DNA of 64,000 nucleotides from Corynebacterium deserti GIMN1.010 (GTDB lineage: Bacteria; Actinomycetota; Actinomycetes; Mycobacteriales; Mycobacteriaceae). The position numbers were made by a program, and so were the translations under genes. The notes beneath the pieces were generated by a model that worked only from the letters and a program-made list of their open reading frames with translations, did not search any database and was not told the origin of the DNA. Where the stretch lies: NCBI RefSeq assembly GCF_001277995.1, contig NZ_CP009220.1, positions 2,824,329 through 2,888,328 on the forward strand, written 5' to 3'. Shown one piece after another: positions 16,253 through 24,144 of this stretch. The stretch's first letter is position 1, and the number at the start of each line of letters is the position of its first letter.

Positions 16253-16903
16253 GTGGAAATCCCCTCAATCAAAATGAACCGACTCACACTTCGTGATCAA
16301 GTGCATCAAACTCTGTTGAACTCGATCACCGACGGTACCTTGCGCCCAGGATCAGTGCTTCTTGAAACTGAACTGGCCGAGTCCTTTGGCGTGAGCAGGG
16401 GAACAGTGCGTGAAGCACTGCGGTCATTGCAGCAAGCAGGGCTTGTAGACAGCGATACTCGGGGACGCAGTGCCGTCCACGAGCCCAATGTCCAAGAAAT
16501 TCAGGAACTTTTCCGCGTTCGCGCGGCACTCGAGGGTTTGGCAATCCGCGAGATCATCGAACTGCCAAATCGCCAAGAGATCGTCGCCGAATTGCGTGAG
16601 AAACTTCCCCCAACGCAAAAAGGGGAGTTCACCACCATTTTGAACAAAGACTTAGCGTTCCACGAGCAGATTTGTCGTGCGTCTGGCAACACGATCTTAC
16701 TCAATTCGTGGAAGAACCTCGAAGCTCAAATGCGTATCGGCCTCTTTGCCGCAGCCAGGGAGGAATCCTTGGAGATCATGGATGGTACTCGCCATATCCC
16801 GGTTCTGGATGCAATTGAAAATGGCGATCCAGCTGCAGCGGAAGAGATCATACGCGCGCATATGGAGGAAGCCGCACAACAGTGGGCTTCCTCCATGAGC
16901 TAA
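16253..16903 (+). CDS. GntR-family (FCD/FadR type) regulator
   Basis: A 216-residue protein (209 if ATG 16274 is used). The winged helix is at about 12-75 (SITDGTLRPGSVLLETELAESFGVSRGTVREALRSLQQAGLV), followed by an all-helical FCD effector domain (LFRVRAALEGLAIREI ... HEQICRASGN). The FCD domain usually binds an organic acid or sugar acid through metal-binding residues; the H of FHEQI and the H of IRAHMEE fit that pattern. It lies convergent to the MHS permease and is probably the repressor for the permease/SDR/transketolase module, whose shared promoter region contains a long palindrome. Confidence 0.85.
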   Translation: MEIPSIKMNRLTLRDQVHQTLLNSITDGTLRPGSVLLETELAESFGVSRGTVREALRSLQQAGLVDSDTRGRSAVHEPNVQEIQELFRVRAALEGLAIREIIELPNRQEIVAELREKLPPTQKGEFTTILNKDLAFHEQICRASGNTILLNSWKNLEAQMRIGLFAAAREESLEIMDGTRHIPVLDAIENGDPAAAEEIIRAHMEEAAQQWASSMS

Positions 16904-16923
16904 TGGGTTAAGTGGAGCATGTT

Positions 16924-18288
16924 TTAAATTTTCTGGGACTCTTTGGCTTCCGCCCAGCCGTTGGCGGTTTCCGAAGTGATCCGATCCACTTCGTCGCGCA
17001 GATCCTTAGACCACGTTTCTTTGGTGGTAACAGCTGCGATCAGACCACACAATGCGTAGGCGGCGAACAAGAAGGCCGGTCCGTACCAGTCGAACTTGAT
17101 GTACAGCAGGGTAGTGGCAAATGGGGTAATGCCGGACACCATTGCGGAGATCTGGTACGCAAGGGATGCTCCTGAAGAACGGACATTTGCGCTGAACAGC
17201 TCTGGGAACCATGCACCCTGCGCACCTGCCAACGCATTCTGGCAGACACAGTAGGAGACGATGAATACCACAATCATGAGGACAGTGCTTCCCGCGTTCA
17301 CCAGGAGGAACATCGGGAATGCCCACAGGATGGAGAAGGCACAGACGTAGATGTACTGGGGGCGACGTCCGCGCTTGTCAGTGTTTCGACCCCACCAGAC
17401 TGTAGCGAAAGCACCCAAAGCGGCAGCAATACACAGTGCCAAAAGGGTGTCGCTGTTGCTGCCGATTGGTGGTTCATGGTTGACGATGTAGCTCATCATG
17501 TAAGTAATAGCCACCGCGTAACCTGCAGTTTCTGCCACGCGCAGACCGATTCCACGAAAAATGTTGCGCCAGTCAGTGCGGAACACCTCGATGATAGGGG
17601 ACTTCACGACAGTGCCGGAGTTCTTGACCTCGTCAAAGACTGGGGATTCAGGAACCTTGTTTCGGATAATCATGCCAACAATAACCAAGACCGCAGAGAA
17701 GAGGAACGGGGTCCTCCATGCCCAGTCACCTGGCAATGCAACAGAAACTAAGAATACGAGGTTTGCCAACAGGAGGCCGACGGGGAAGCCAGCCTGAACG
17801 AAGCTGGTGAAAAATCCTTTGCTCTTCCATGGTGCGTGTTCATATGTCATCAAAATTGCTCCACCCCACTCAGCACCGAAGGCGAGTCCTTGGAGGATAC
17901 GCACGGTGACCAGCAGTATGGGGGCAAGAACGCCTACCTGATCATAGGTAGGAAGGCAGCCAATGAGGAAGGTTGCCAAGCCCATGAGCAGCAGGGACGC
18001 CACCAGGACTGGCTTGCGACCGACTTTATCTCCCAGATGACCACCGATGACGCCACCAATTGGACGGGCGATGAATCCCACGCCGAGTGTTGCAAATGAT
18101 GCAAGAACACCGGTCATTGGGTCTTGGCTGGGGAAGAACGCCGCGCCGAGGTACAGGGCGGATGCGGTGCCGAAGCCGATGAAGTCGTAGCTTTCGATCA
18201 TCGCGCCGACGGCAGATCCGCTGGCTACGCGCTTGGCGTCTTTGGTGCCGTGAACCGGCCCGCGGATATCAACTTTCGAGTCTTGCAT
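16924..18288 (-). CDS. MHS-family MFS transporter (ShiA/ProP type)
   Basis: A 454-residue, 12-TM permease. It opens with the MHS signature ASGSAVGAMIESYDFIGFGTASAL (about 21-44). GxLGDKVGRKP is at about 85-95 and the RILQGLAFGAEWGGA motif at about 130-144. The MHS group takes up metabolites such as shikimate, alpha-ketoglutarate, citrate or betaine with protons. It is divergent from the SDR/transketolase genes across a 208-bp regulatory region, so it most likely imports their substrate. AGGAG precedes the ATG. Substrate unknown. Confidence 0.87.
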   Translation of the reverse strand: MQDSKVDIRGPVHGTKDAKRVASGSAVGAMIESYDFIGFGTASALYLGAAFFPSQDPMTGVLASFATLGVGFIARPIGGVIGGHLGDKVGRKPVLVASLLLMGLATFLIGCLPTYDQVGVLAPILLVTVRILQGLAFGAEWGGAILMTYEHAPWKSKGFFTSFVQAGFPVGLLLANLVFLVSVALPGDWAWRTPFLFSAVLVIVGMIIRNKVPESPVFDEVKNSGTVVKSPIIEVFRTDWRNIFRGIGLRVAETAGYAVAITYMMSYIVNHEPPIGSNSDTLLALCIAAALGAFATVWWGRNTDKRGRRPQYIYVCAFSILWAFPMFLLVNAGSTVLMIVVFIVSYCVCQNALAGAQGAWFPELFSANVRSSGASLAYQISAMVSGITPFATTLLYIKFDWYGPAFLFAAYALCGLIAAVTTKETWSKDLRDEVDRITSETANGWAEAKESQKI

Positions 18289-18324
18289 TTTTGTCTCCTA
18301 GATTCCTTCTCACACCCAGATTTG

Positions 18325-18350
18325 TGTGTTGCAGAACACTCTGCAACACA
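18325..18350. promoter_or_regulatory. 26-bp perfect palindrome in the MHS/SDR divergent promoter region
   Basis: TGTGTTGCAGA (18325-18335), spacer ACAC, TCTGCAACACA (18340-18350): exact 11-bp arms. It is 37 bp upstream of the MHS start codon. This is a strong candidate operator for the GntR regulator at 16.3 kb. Confidence 0.65.
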
Positions 18351-18360
18351 ACAGTGCTCC

Positions 18361-18460
18361 ATGTCAACTGTTTGACTGGCATTTGTCCTACTGTTGACAT
18401 TAGGACGCTAAGCACTTTAGTGTGTGACCTATGTCAACTTCCACCGCATTGAGTTGACTG
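18361..18460. promoter_or_regulatory. Promoter region of the SDR-transketolase operon with repeated (A)TGTCAAC boxes
   Basis: ATGTCAAC occurs at 18361-18368 and 18431-18438; its inverse GTTGACAT is at 18393-18400 and the related GTTGACTG at 18453-18460. The copy at 18393 contains a perfect -35 hexamer TTGACA, with a TTAGTG-like -10 about 17 bp downstream. The regular inverted copies may be activator or repressor half-sites in addition to the promoter. Confidence 0.45.
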
Positions 18461-18496
18461 GTTCATTTGCAAAATTTCAGGAAGCAGGAGCTCTCA

Positions 18497-19279
18497 ATGC
18501 CCACCCAAGACCAGACTGAAAATCAGTTCGCCCTCACCGCTGTCGTCACTGGTGGCGCCGCACCGCGTGGTATTGGCCAAGCGACGGCGCATCGATACGC
18601 GCAAGAAGGCTGGGCCGTCGCCATCCTTGACCTTGATGAGGCCGCAGCCAAGGAGCGCGCAGCCGAGATTTCCGCAGAGACCGGTGCACCTGCCATTGGC
18701 TTGCAGTGCAATGTCACCGATCCGGCTTCCGTCACCGGCGCTGCCGAAGCAGTAAAGAACTCGGATCTGCCCCCAGTTGGTGCCCTCGCAGCAATCGCAG
18801 GTGTGGCCTCCCCAGTGGATTTCCTCGACCTCACCCTTGATGAATTCAATCGCGTTATCGCTGTAAACCTCACCGGCACATTCCTCACCTGCCAGGCATT
18901 CTTGCCACAGATGATTGAAAACGGCTACGGACGCATCGTCACCACCTCATCAGTGACTGCCCAGCACGGTGGTGGAGTGTTCTCCAAGACCTCCTACGCC
19001 GCTGCTAAGGCCGGCATTCTGGGACTTACCCGAGGCGTCGCCCGCGAGTTTGCACACTACGGAATCACCGCAAACTCCATCGCACCAGGCGTTGTGGACA
19101 CTGACATCCGCGTCGGCAGCACCCCTGACCGCGAAGAGCAGTTGTCCGCGTCCGTCCCACTGGGACGCCAGGCAAGCCCGGACGAAGTTGCAGCTCTCTA
19201 CGTGTGGCTGAGCAGCAAAGACGCCGGATACATCACTGGCACAACCCAGTCCATCAACGGCGGATCCTACGTATCCTAA
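18497..19279 (+). CDS. Short-chain dehydrogenase/reductase
   Basis: The ATG at 18497 has AGGAG seven bases upstream, giving 260 residues (an earlier frame start at 18467 lacks one). Classical SDR features: TGGAAPRGIG cofactor loop (about 18-27), Asp45 at the end of strand 2 (NAD(H) preference), the NLTGTF helix, Ser151/152, and catalytic Tyr167/Lys171 (SYAAAK). The C-terminal motif GTTQSINGGSY is normal. It is first in an operon with the two transketolase subunits and so probably oxidises or reduces the polyol, keto-sugar or deoxy-sugar that the transketolase then splits. Substrate unknown. Confidence 0.88.
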   Translation: MPTQDQTENQFALTAVVTGGAAPRGIGQATAHRYAQEGWAVAILDLDEAAAKERAAEISAETGAPAIGLQCNVTDPASVTGAAEAVKNSDLPPVGALAAIAGVASPVDFLDLTLDEFNRVIAVNLTGTFLTCQAFLPQMIENGYGRIVTTSSVTAQHGGGVFSKTSYAAAKAGILGLTRGVAREFAHYGITANSIAPGVVDTDIRVGSTPDREEQLSASVPLGRQASPDEVAALYVWLSSKDAGYITGTTQSINGGSYVS

Positions 19280-19306
19280 GCAGTTTTCATCCATCCAAGG
19301 AGAATC

Positions 19307-20203
19307 ATGACTAGCACGCTACCTTCAACGCAATCCATTGATCTGCGCGTATCCACCATCAAAGAGGCTGCCTACAACATCCGCATGGGTGTCCTCGAGC
19401 AGGGCGAAGCCCAAGGTGAAGGCTACGTTGGCCAGGGCCTTGGCTCCGCCGATATCCTCGCCGCGGTGTATAAAGACCAACTTCGCTACAAGCCAGAAGA
19501 TCCAGAATGGGAGGATCGCGATCACTTCCTCCTCTCCATCGGCCACTACGCTCTTGCGCTGTACTCCGCACTGGCAGAAGCGGACGTCATTCCACGCGAA
19601 GAGCTACTGACCTATGCAGCTGATGATTCTCGTCTGCCCATGTCCGCCATGAGCACCTACACTCCAGGCGTAGAGATCGCCGGTGGCTCCCTTGGCCACG
19701 GCCTGGGTCTCGGCGTCGGACGTGCACTGGGATTGCGTGCCCAGGGCCGCGATGACCAAAAGGTCTTTGTTTTATTCTCTGACGGTGAACTCGATGAGGG
19801 ATCAACCTGGGAAGCTGCCATGGCTGCATCTCACTGGAAACTGGGCAACCTCATCGCGATCGTGGACATGAATGGTCTCCAAGCAGATGGCCCCACCGCA
19901 GAAGTATTAAGCAACGAGCCGCAAGAAGAGCGCTGGGCATCTTTTGGTTGGCACACCCTACGTGTCAATGGAAACGATCCACTCGCATTGCTGGAAGCAT
20001 TCGACGCCGCATCTGAGACCGCATCCGCCACTGGCCAGCCACACATCATCATCTGCGACACCACTGTGGGCAAGGGTGTCCCCATGTTGGAAAGCCGCGA
20101 AAAGCTCCACTTCATGAAGATCGCCACGGACGAGTGGAGCGTGTGTAAAAAGCAGCTCACTGAAGGATACAAAGCTGACGGAATCAAGAACGAGGACAAC
20201 TAA
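19307..20203 (+). CDS. Transketolase, N-terminal (thiamine-pyrophosphate) subunit, atypical
   Basis: A 298-residue subunit of a two-gene transketolase. The TPP/metal motif is SDGELDEGSTWEA...N (Asp159-Gly160 to Asn189). LSIGHYALALY keeps a His at 80, and TPGVEIAGGSLGHGLGLGVGRALG is typical of split transketolases. Two places look unusual against E. coli TktA by eye. The SGHPG/SGHIGG segment is replaced by EGYVGQG (His to Tyr, about residue 40). The GHP motif before TPGVE is absent (LPMSAMSTYTPGVE). These His residues contact the substrate, so the donor or acceptor probably differs from pentose phosphates. It starts 27 bp after the SDR with AAGGAG. Confidence 0.88.
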   Translation: MTSTLPSTQSIDLRVSTIKEAAYNIRMGVLEQGEAQGEGYVGQGLGSADILAAVYKDQLRYKPEDPEWEDRDHFLLSIGHYALALYSALAEADVIPREELLTYAADDSRLPMSAMSTYTPGVEIAGGSLGHGLGLGVGRALGLRAQGRDDQKVFVLFSDGELDEGSTWEAAMAASHWKLGNLIAIVDMNGLQADGPTAEVLSNEPQEERWASFGWHTLRVNGNDPLALLEAFDAASETASATGQPHIIICDTTVGKGVPMLESREKLHFMKIATDEWSVCKKQLTEGYKADGIKNEDN

Positions 20204-20204
20204 A

Positions 20205-21206
20205 ATGACTACCGCAACCCCAAAGGCGCCACTGCGTTCAGCAGCCATGATTGCATCGATTGCAGATGCTGGAGTTCCTACCACCAAAGCCCCACTCGGC
20301 GCAGCCTTGAACAAGGTAGCCGAAAGTGATCCCCGTATCGTTGGCCTCAGCGCCGACTTGGCCAAGTACACCGACATGCACATCTTCAGGGATAAGTTCC
20401 CTGATCGATTCTTCCAAATGGGCATGGCTGAGCAGTCACTGCTCATGGCAGCAGCAGGCATGGCAGAGGTTGGTCTTGTACCTTTCGCCTCCACCTACTC
20501 TGTTTTTGCTACTCGACGCGCCTATGACTTCCTGTGCCTCGACATCGCCGAACCCAACATCAACGTCAACATCATGGCAGCCCTTCCGGGTCTTACCACT
20601 GGATATGGCCCCTCACACCAGGCCACCGAAGACATCAACATCCTTCGTGGAATTCCCAACCTGACCATCATCGATCCTTGCGATGCAGTGGATATTGAGC
20701 AGGCTATTCCTCAACTGGTGGACACCCCTGGCCCTACCTATACCCGTCTTCTACGAGGTGCGGTGCCGCGCATCCTCGATCAATACGATTACGAGTTCGA
20801 GCTGGGTAAAGCCAAGGTTGTCCGTCCAGGCGATGACGCGTTGCTCGTTTCTTCAGGTTTGATGACCATGCGTGCGCTTCTCGTCGCTGAGGAACTGTCC
20901 AAGCAGGGCATCGAGGTCTCCGTGCTGCACTGCGCCACCATCAAGCCATTTGATGAGGAAACGGTGGCCAGGGAAGTCAACACTGATCGCCCAGTGTTCA
21001 CATTGGAAAACCACACTGTCATCGGTGGCCTCTTTAGCTGTGTTGCAGAAGCACTGGCTAAGCAAGGCATTGGCAAGAAAATTCACCACATCGCACTTCC
21101 AGATGAGTTCCTCGCTGCCGGAGCACTGCCAACGCTCCACGACCGCTATGGACTTTCCAAGAATGCAGTCCTTGAGCGGGTTCTGCAGGAATTGAAGAAG
21201 CCCTAA
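20205..21206 (+). CDS. Transketolase, C-terminal (pyrimidine-binding) subunit, atypical
   Basis: A 333-residue partner of the preceding gene, starting one base after its stop. It has the PYR domain with catalytic Glu76 (MGMAEQSLLMAAAGMAEVG), a Phe-rich cofactor pocket (VPFASTYSVFATRRAYDF), GPSHQATEDI (His138) and a C-terminal transketolase domain ending LPTLHDRYGLS. In E. coli TktA the loop reads GEDGPTHQ; here it is TGYGPSHQ, so the Asp469 position appears to be Tyr134. That Asp controls acceptor-aldehyde recognition in E. coli TktA. Together with the N subunit this points to a special C2-transfer reaction rather than the housekeeping pentose-phosphate enzyme. Confidence 0.88.
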   Translation: MTTATPKAPLRSAAMIASIADAGVPTTKAPLGAALNKVAESDPRIVGLSADLAKYTDMHIFRDKFPDRFFQMGMAEQSLLMAAAGMAEVGLVPFASTYSVFATRRAYDFLCLDIAEPNINVNIMAALPGLTTGYGPSHQATEDINILRGIPNLTIIDPCDAVDIEQAIPQLVDTPGPTYTRLLRGAVPRILDQYDYEFELGKAKVVRPGDDALLVSSGLMTMRALLVAEELSKQGIEVSVLHCATIKPFDEETVAREVNTDRPVFTLENHTVIGGLFSCVAEALAKQGIGKKIHHIALPDEFLAAGALPTLHDRYGLSKNAVLERVLQELKKP

Positions 21207-21226
21207 ACCCCTTTCAAATAAAGTCC

Positions 21227-21257
21227 AAGCCCGGCGCGTATCCCACGCGTCGGGCTT
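21227..21257 (+). terminator. Terminator of the SDR-transketolase operon
   Basis: AAGCCCGGCGCGT and ACGCGTCGGGCTT form a 13-bp stem with one mismatch around a 5-nt loop, followed by GTTGTTT. It separates the transketolase module from the PTS module. Confidence 0.85.
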
Positions 21258-21304
21258 GTTGTTTACCCAATGGCCACCCCTCAGTAACGAACTGTCCATT
21301 GGTG

Positions 21305-21324
21305 TTGTCCACTGCAACGGACAA
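21305..21324. promoter_or_regulatory. Candidate operator upstream of the PRD regulator
   Basis: TTGTCC (21305-21310) and GGACAA (21319-21324) are inverted with an 8-bp spacer; a further CTGTCC lies 12 bp before. Direct repeats AGTAACGAA are at about 21282 and 21366. A plausible activator site for the PTS operon; weak evidence. Confidence 0.35.
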
Positions 21325-21401
21325 ACTATGTGATCTAAACCTTCCTGCCGTACCTTAATGTCCTTAGTAACGAAAGGATGACACAGGGAAAGGTGGTGAA
21401 G

Positions 21402-22898
21402 ATGAGTCATTCACAGAGCAACTCGCAATTGTCTGCAGTGGTGCAGTTGTTGATCACTGAAGGTGACTTCCTGCGAGCAGCGCACGTGGCACAGCACTTG
21501 GGAGTTTCCACCAAAACGGTATACCGCTTAATTGAGGGTGCCAAGAAGGATCCGTCGTTAAGCAATATTATTGAAAGCCAGCGCGGGCTAGGTTTCCGCA
21601 TTGCGCCGGGTCGCTTTGAAGATGCCCTTGAGTTAACTCAAGGATCTGCCCCGTTGACTGAGCCAGTGAAGAATGATTTTTCTACGCCAGATGCCCGTAG
21701 GCGTTCGATTTTGGTGAAGTTGCTGCTGCATTCGCCGGGTTCGGTGAGCATTGCTGATATTTTGAGTGAGTTTTATATCAGTGAGTTCACGCTGCGTTCT
21801 GATGAGCCACACTTGAAGAATTGGTGCGATGGTTTCGATCTGACGCTGTCGCGGAAATCTGCGACGATGTCCGTCAGTGGCTCTGAACAGTCGATTCGTT
21901 TGGCCTTGTCCGATGCTTTTTCCGCAGCCTCCGAGAAGCCGTTCCTGGCGGCAACGAGCCTGGGTGATGAACGCATTCTCAGTACTGTGGAGCGCGCTGT
22001 GGCGCACATTGAGGAAGATCTCAATGCCACGATTCCGCAGCCCTACCGCATGAATTTGGAGTCACACCTCTACATTGTGCTGCTGCGTGCCCGGCGCCCG
22101 ACGCTCAACGCAACCTCGCGAGAGCTTGGTACCGGCCCAGATCCTGAGGCGCCGTTTACGCAGGTGTCTCTCAATGCGCTGCGGGAATTGCAGAAGTTGA
22201 GCCATCTTAACCTGCATATTTCTGAGGCTGAGTACATTCGTCGTTACTTGGTGTCCTCGCGCACGATCGGTGGCCACAATACTCCGGTAGAGGTCGCTCC
22301 CTCCGGGCAGCGCAGCGAAGGCCTCCAAGTGACAGACCGCTTTATCGATCTCGTTGCCGAGAAGGTTCCGGGGCCTTTCCACTCAGAAAAGCTTCGTCAG
22401 GATCTTGCCGATCACATCACGCCTATGCTCAATCGGCTGCATTTTGAGGTGGTGGTGAAAAATCCTCTCATCAGCCAAATACAAAAGGAATACCGAGAGG
22501 TATATCTAGCGGTCACCGCGGCAGCGCCAATCATCGCTGATGAGTTCAATCTTCCACCCATCAGCGATCACGAATCCGGCTACATTTCCCTCTACTTTGC
22601 CCGCGAGAAGGAAACCCACCGCCGCCCGATCAAGACCGCCGTGATGTGTGCCTCTGGTTTCGGTGTCTCGGAATTGTTGCGTGTGAAGTTGGAAAACCGC
22701 TTCCCAGACCTCGACATCCAGGGAGTCTACGGTTTGGAGGATTACCCGGCGCGCATCCCCGATGGCATTGAGCTCATTGTGTCCAGCGTCGGCGTCGCCC
22801 GCCAGCCGCAGGCCTTTGCCCGCGTGATCCTCGTCGATTCCATGCTGTCGAAGGAGAGTGAGCGCAATGTCCGAGACTGCATCCGCAACCTTCGATGA
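21402..22898 (+). CDS. PRD-type PTS regulator (MtlR/LicR-like), lacking its own EIIA domain
   Basis: The ATG at 21402 follows GGAAAGGTGGTGAAG; the in-frame ATG at 21378 abuts its AAAGG and is less likely. In 498 residues I see an N-terminal HTH (about 12-60, GVSTKTVYRLI) and a second HTH-like region (about 95-155). Two PRD modules follow: PRD1 with His222 in ESHLYIVLLRARR, and PRD2 with His338 in DHITPMLNR and His390 in SDHESGYISLYF. An EIIB-like domain has Cys416 in VMCASGFGVSELL. MtlR/LicR activators normally continue into an EIIA domain; here the protein stops and the next overlapping gene encodes an EIIA-like domain. Probably activates the PTS operon downstream when unphosphorylated at the EIIA/EIIB sites. 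Confidence 0.87.
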   Translation: MSHSQSNSQLSAVVQLLITEGDFLRAAHVAQHLGVSTKTVYRLIEGAKKDPSLSNIIESQRGLGFRIAPGRFEDALELTQGSAPLTEPVKNDFSTPDARRRSILVKLLLHSPGSVSIADILSEFYISEFTLRSDEPHLKNWCDGFDLTLSRKSATMSVSGSEQSIRLALSDAFSAASEKPFLAATSLGDERILSTVERAVAHIEEDLNATIPQPYRMNLESHLYIVLLRARRPTLNATSRELGTGPDPEAPFTQVSLNALRELQKLSHLNLHISEAEYIRRYLVSSRTIGGHNTPVEVAPSGQRSEGLQVTDRFIDLVAEKVPGPFHSEKLRQDLADHITPMLNRLHFEVVVKNPLISQIQKEYREVYLAVTAAAPIIADEFNLPPISDHESGYISLYFAREKETHRRPIKTAVMCASGFGVSELLRVKLENRFPDLDIQGVYGLEDYPARIPDGIELIVSSVGVARQPQAFARVILVDSMLSKESERNVRDCIRNLR

Positions 22899-23295
22899 GA
22901 TCAAGGTATTGGTCGTCGACAAGCCCAAAAACCTAAAAGCGCTTATCGACGCTGCCCTGCTCACCAACCCTTCCTCCATCGGCACGGTCCTTGCGGACAT
23001 TAACCGCCGAGGCTCTATTGGCAGTACAGAAATCGCCCCCGACTTCTTCCTTCCACATGTGGTGACAGATGCGGTTCCCCGGATCCAGCTGGTCCTGGGA
23101 ACCTCAGACACCACCACATGGCTTGTGGTTCTCATGCCAACCAATGCAACACCAGGAAACAAAAAGGCCGTCTCCGTGCTGATGCGTCGACTCGCATACG
23201 ACGATGACATCGCCGCGCTCCGCTCATTTCACACCACGGAACAGTTTCAGCACTATCTCAGCAAACTTGCCACCCCTGAAAGGAACCAAAGATGA
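22867..23295 (+). CDS. EIIA(fructose/mannitol)-like protein, probable detached regulatory domain
   Basis: AAGGAG at 22851-22856 fits the ATG at 22867 (10 nt) better than the in-frame GTG at 22858; the product is 142 residues. It is a divergent PTS_EIIA_2 domain with the phosphorylatable His64 in FFLPHVV (family norm: IPH). The gene starts inside the last 32 bases of the PRD regulator in another frame and ends overlapping the next EIIA gene (ATGA). Because MtlR-type activators carry such a domain at their C-terminus, this is most simply the regulator's EIIA module encoded as a separate protein, although it could be a second functional EIIA. Confidence 0.75.
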   Translation: MSETASATFDEIKVLVVDKPKNLKALIDAALLTNPSSIGTVLADINRRGSIGSTEIAPDFFLPHVVTDAVPRIQLVLGTSDTTTWLVVLMPTNATPGNKKAVSVLMRRLAYDDDIAALRSFHTTEQFQHYLSKLATPERNQR

Positions 23296-23753
23296 GCACT
23301 CCTCAGTCACTCGCTGGGCTCATAGATCCCGAGCTTGTCGAGCTCAACGCCCCCTACTCCAGCAAGCAGGAAGTATTCGAGGCCGTCGCAAAGCGCCTTG
23401 TTACCAAGGGGGTCGTCTCCGACGCGGACGCGCTCATCCGCGACATCGAATTCCGGGAAACCCAAGGCAAAACCGGCATCGGCAACCTCATCGCGATCCC
23501 ACACGCCAAGAGTTCCTCCGTCAACAGCCCCTCCGTCTCCGTCATCGTCTTAGACCAAGAAATCGAGTGGGAAACGCTTGACGACGCCGGTGTCCAGGGC
23601 ATCATCCTCTTCGCCGTCAACGACCAACCAGAAGGCGCCCGCGAACACCTCCGCTTGCTCAGCCTTTTCGCCCGCAAACTTGCCCACACCAAAGTCACCG
23701 ATGCACTCATTCATGCATCTTCCACCGACGACGTCGTCGCCGCCTTCGCCTAA
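23292..23753 (+). CDS. PTS EIIA component, fructose family
   Basis: A 153-residue PTS_EIIA_2 protein. Phosphorylation site His71 lies in GIGNLIAIPHAKS, preceded by the expected REXQGKTGIGN loop. It receives phosphate from HPr and passes it to the EIIB encoded next. GAAAGGAACC precedes the ATG, which overlaps the upstream stop by four bases. Unlike C. glutamicum PtsF (a single fused EIIABC), this PTS is encoded as separate subunits. Confidence 0.9.
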   Translation: MSTPQSLAGLIDPELVELNAPYSSKQEVFEAVAKRLVTKGVVSDADALIRDIEFRETQGKTGIGNLIAIPHAKSSSVNSPSVSVIVLDQEIEWETLDDAGVQGIILFAVNDQPEGAREHLRLLSLFARKLAHTKVTDALIHASSTDDVVAAFA

Positions 23754-23788
23754 ACCACCACACTTTCTTTAAAAGGACACTAAAAACC

Positions 23789-24118
23789 ATGAACATCGTT
23801 GGAATCGCAGCTTGCACCATGGGCGTTGCCCACACCTACATCGCATCCGAGAAGCTAGAAGCAGCAGCAAAGGCCGCAGGACACACCATCGCTGTCGAAA
23901 CCCAGGGCACCATCGGCATCGAAAACAAACTCCCTTCCGAAGCCGTCGCTGCCGCAGATATTGTCATCTTGGCCATTGACATTGCCATCGCAGGACGTGA
24001 GCGTTTCGAAGGTAAGCGCATCATCGAAGTCCCTACCGAAGTTGCCATCAAGTCCCCCAAGAAGCTCATCGCCAAGGCTGAAGAAGTTCACCAGGCTGAT
24101 CAGGCCGCTGTGCGCTAG
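23789..24118 (+). CDS. PTS EIIB component, fructose-like
   Basis: A 109-residue protein. The phosphocysteine is Cys9 in IAACTMGVAHTYIASEKLE, the fructose-type EIIB signature (usual form CPTGIAHT). The VETQGTIG motif and AADIVILAIDIAI are also family hallmarks. It transfers phosphate from EIIA to the sugar bound by EIIC. AAAAGGACAC lies before the ATG; 35 bp after the EIIA gene. Confidence 0.92.
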   Translation: MNIVGIAACTMGVAHTYIASEKLEAAAKAAGHTIAVETQGTIGIENKLPSEAVAAADIVILAIDIAIAGRERFEGKRIIEVPTEVAIKSPKKLIAKAEEVHQADQAAVR

Positions 24119-24144
24119 ACGTTCTCACAGAAAGTGACACAACC

